Source: Faeciplasma sp048393055 (GTDB lineage: Bacteria; Bacillota; Clostridia; Oscillospirales; Ruminococcaceae). Taken from it: 64,000 nt of DNA. The position numbers and the translations under genes are program-made. Each line of letters opens with the position of its first letter. The first letter of the stretch is position 1. The stretch is from assembly GCA_048393055.1 (NCBI GenBank), contig DBFJJS010000005.1:26206-90205 (forward strand). Direction: 5' to 3'. Positions 62,783 to 64,000 of the stretch are shown here, in pieces. The notes beneath the pieces were generated by a model. It saw only the letters and a program-made list of their open reading frames with translations. It had not been told where the DNA came from and did not search any database.

Positions 62783-63529
62783 TTATTTTCTTTTACTTAC
62801 AACTAATGCGGCAGCTGCTATGACAGCTGGCAACGTCGCCATAACTACGCCTGTTGCAGGTGACTGTGTGGATGTGTTATTGTCGTTATTTCCCGACGGA
62901 GCCTGAGTGTTATTGTTGTTATTACCCGAAGGGGTCTGAGTGTTATTATTGTTTCCGTTATTATCTCCAGACGGAGTCTGGGTATTGCCGTTATTGTTAT
63001 TATCGCCGGACGGAGTCTCGGTGTTACCGTTATTATTTTCGCCTGTATTTGCGCCGCCGGACGCGTTATCCGGGTCCACTACGAACCTAACCTCAATGCT
63101 ACTCGCCTCGGCAGGTACGCCGGTGATGTTATCGTTACCCGTGAAGGTGTTGTAGTACTGGATTTCGATTGTTCCGTTTGCTCCGACTGTACTTTCGTAG
63201 CTGTCTCCGTCGCGAAACCCAAGCTCCTCACCGTCCACCTTAACAGAGGTTGTCCTGATCACCGTTCCCTCCGGAATAGACGTAGGCTCCTGCTCGCCGG
63301 CGTTATTCTTGATGATTATCCACGAAAGCTCTTTAGCATCGCCGTCATAGCTCAAGGTATACTCACCGGCGTCGGTTACTTCAACCGTGTCGACAGCGCT
63401 CCATCCGCCATTATCAGGATTACCTATAAATAACCCCATCTCTACCGGCTCATCATATGCAGCAAATGCGCTGACGCAAAGAGCAAGAGCTATAACTGCC
63501 GCAGCTGCGGCAGAAAGAAATCTCTTCAT
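62783..63529 (-). CDS. Asn-rich repeat surface protein with wall-anchor-like C-terminus
   Basis: An exported protein of 248 residues. The signal peptide (MKRFLSAAAAAVIALALCVSA) is followed by a domain of about 130 residues of beta strands. About five Asn/Gly repeats then carry the core TPSG (NTQTPSGDNN type, about 150-215). The end reads SPATG, then a hydrophobic helix and KRK, which has the layout of a sortase anchor with a divergent LPXTG motif. I use ATG 63529, with GGAGGAAAAATTT just upstream. The role is unknown. Its repeats could vary in number between strains. Confidence 0.78.
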   Translation of the reverse strand: MKRFLSAAAAAVIALALCVSAFAAYDEPVEMGLFIGNPDNGGWSAVDTVEVTDAGEYTLSYDGDAKELSWIIIKNNAGEQEPTSIPEGTVIRTTSVKVDGEELGFRDGDSYESTVGANGTIEIQYYNTFTGNDNITGVPAEASSIEVRFVVDPDNASGGANTGENNNGNTETPSGDNNNNGNTQTPSGDNNGNNNNTQTPSGNNNNNTQAPSGNNDNNTSTQSPATGVVMATLPAVIAAAALVVSKRK

Positions 63530-63808
63530 AAATTTTTCCTCCATAATAAAGGTTAATATTCAATAAAAGCTTGAATTTCTTTGCTATTAAGAAACCACAA
63601 GCTGTTTTAACAGATGATTTCAGCAATAATAACGCAGCAAATAAATATTCTCGTGCTCAACTATTTTACTTAAATATATTAAAACATGAGTACTTATACA
63701 GGCGCTATATTACTAAAATACTGTATGATTATTATACTGAATCCGAATTGATTTTATTCAAAGCATTTCGCAGGCAAAGCGTGCTACTTGCATTGCTTCG
63801 CAAAAAAT

Positions 63809-63837
63809 AAAAGGCGTTTCAAATTAAAACGCCTTTT
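63809..63837. terminator. Bidirectional terminator
   Basis: A perfect AAAAGGCGTTT stem with AAACGCCTTTT. It ends the partial gene beyond 63870 on the minus strand. Confidence 0.85.
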
Positions 63838-63869
63838 ATTACAAATAAATTACTTTTAGTTTTTGCAAA

Positions 63870-64000
63870 TTAGCCGATTATAGGCTCAATCGGGTCTTCA
63901 ATCTCTACGGAAGACTCTATCACGCCCTTGCAGGCAGCGCAGAAGCCGGTGCCGTTGTCAGTATGAGGATATACGATGAATCTACCATTTACGATAAGCG
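63870..64000 (-). CDS. C-terminal end of a secreted CxxC protein (runs off the window)
   Basis: Only the last 42 codons are inside the window, continuing beyond base 64000. The fragment includes IVYPHTDNGTGFCAACKGVI, then ESSVEIEDPIEPIIG and TAA (63872-63870). FCAAC has the same spacing as the CxxC of the protein at 48309, and VEIEDPIEP is nearly the same as the end of that protein. I therefore regard it as a paralogue of the secreted family. Its start and full domain layout are outside the window. Confidence 0.75.
   Translation of the reverse strand, partial: LIVNGRFIVYPHTDNGTGFCAACKGVIESSVEIEDPIEPIIG

Noticed and set aside
62860..63020. Repetitive Asn-coding DNA that might look like a CRISPR or minisatellite
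   Set aside because: It is in frame within one gene, encodes TPSG/Asn repeats, and has no constant repeat and unique spacer structure.
63571..63810. A 79-codon open frame on the plus strand
   Set aside because: It starts at TTG without a ribosome binding site, is AT-rich with no domain, and lies in the upstream region of the repeat surface protein gene.

Overview
The window looks like a chromosomal piece of a strictly anaerobic, spore-forming Gram-positive gut bacterium of the Clostridia. The evidence is an intact sporulation sigma factor (SigK type), a class III glutamine synthetase, a biotin-dependent Na+-pumping decarboxylase, a D-lactate dehydrogenase, AGGAGG-type ribosome binding sites, strong TTGACA-N17-TATAAT promoters, and secreted enzymes that act on host or plant glycans. 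I see no phage, insertion sequence, integrase or CRISPR array. The family cannot be named from the sequence alone.

Layout. 0-6.5 kb: a partial pyruvate phosphate dikinase, then glmU-pth-mfd. 6.7-9.1 kb: a secreted, membrane-tethered GH98 endo-glycosidase. 9.1-12.6 kb: tRNA-Pro, queH, tspO, sigK and tmk. 12.6-17.4 kb: a MarR-regulated heterodimeric ABC exporter and a HAD hydrolase. 17.4-30 kb: the carbohydrate island. It holds a GH43-like enzyme, a seven-gene oxidative sugar operon (aldose dehydrogenase, LgoD-like dehydrogenase, UxaB-like, UxaA-like, lactonase, FucU, DUF4867-like), a divergent AraC regulator and a secreted, tethered GH95. 30-39.6 kb: a MATE exporter, a phosphodiesterase, the Na+ decarboxylase operon, and a hydrolase-murF-ddl operon. 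39.8-43.1 kb: an AT-rich secreted CxxC protein and two lipoproteins. 43.1 kb: RNase P RNA. 43.6-47.9 kb: a second MarR plus heterodimeric ABC exporter module. 48-50 kb: a structured leader and a secreted repeat protein. 50-55.9 kb: tRNA-Val, a CarD-like protein, thyA-folA, ldh and glnA (type III). 56-59.8 kb: a second, cytoplasmic GH95 co-transcribed with a phosphohexomutase. 60-64 kb: a membrane protein, an aldo/keto reductase-ferredoxin, an acetyltransferase and two surface proteins, the last one partial.

How it works together. The most interesting reading links the two GH95 enzymes to the oxidative operon. The operon order matches a route from a free L-sugar (L-fucose or L-galactose) to its lactone, to the aldonate, then oxidation at C5, re-reduction with inversion, and dehydration. 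This is the same chemistry as the LgoD-UxaB-UxaA route for L-galactonate. The secreted GH95 keeps the active-site His expected of alpha-L-fucosidases. The cytoplasmic GH95 has Thr at that place, as I recall for alpha-L-galactosidases. The window may therefore hold a complete L-galactose route, or an epimerising L-fucose route, that to my knowledge is not described as one operon. Two MarR promoters share a 6-2-6 palindrome architecture, and several leaders contain unexplained structure.
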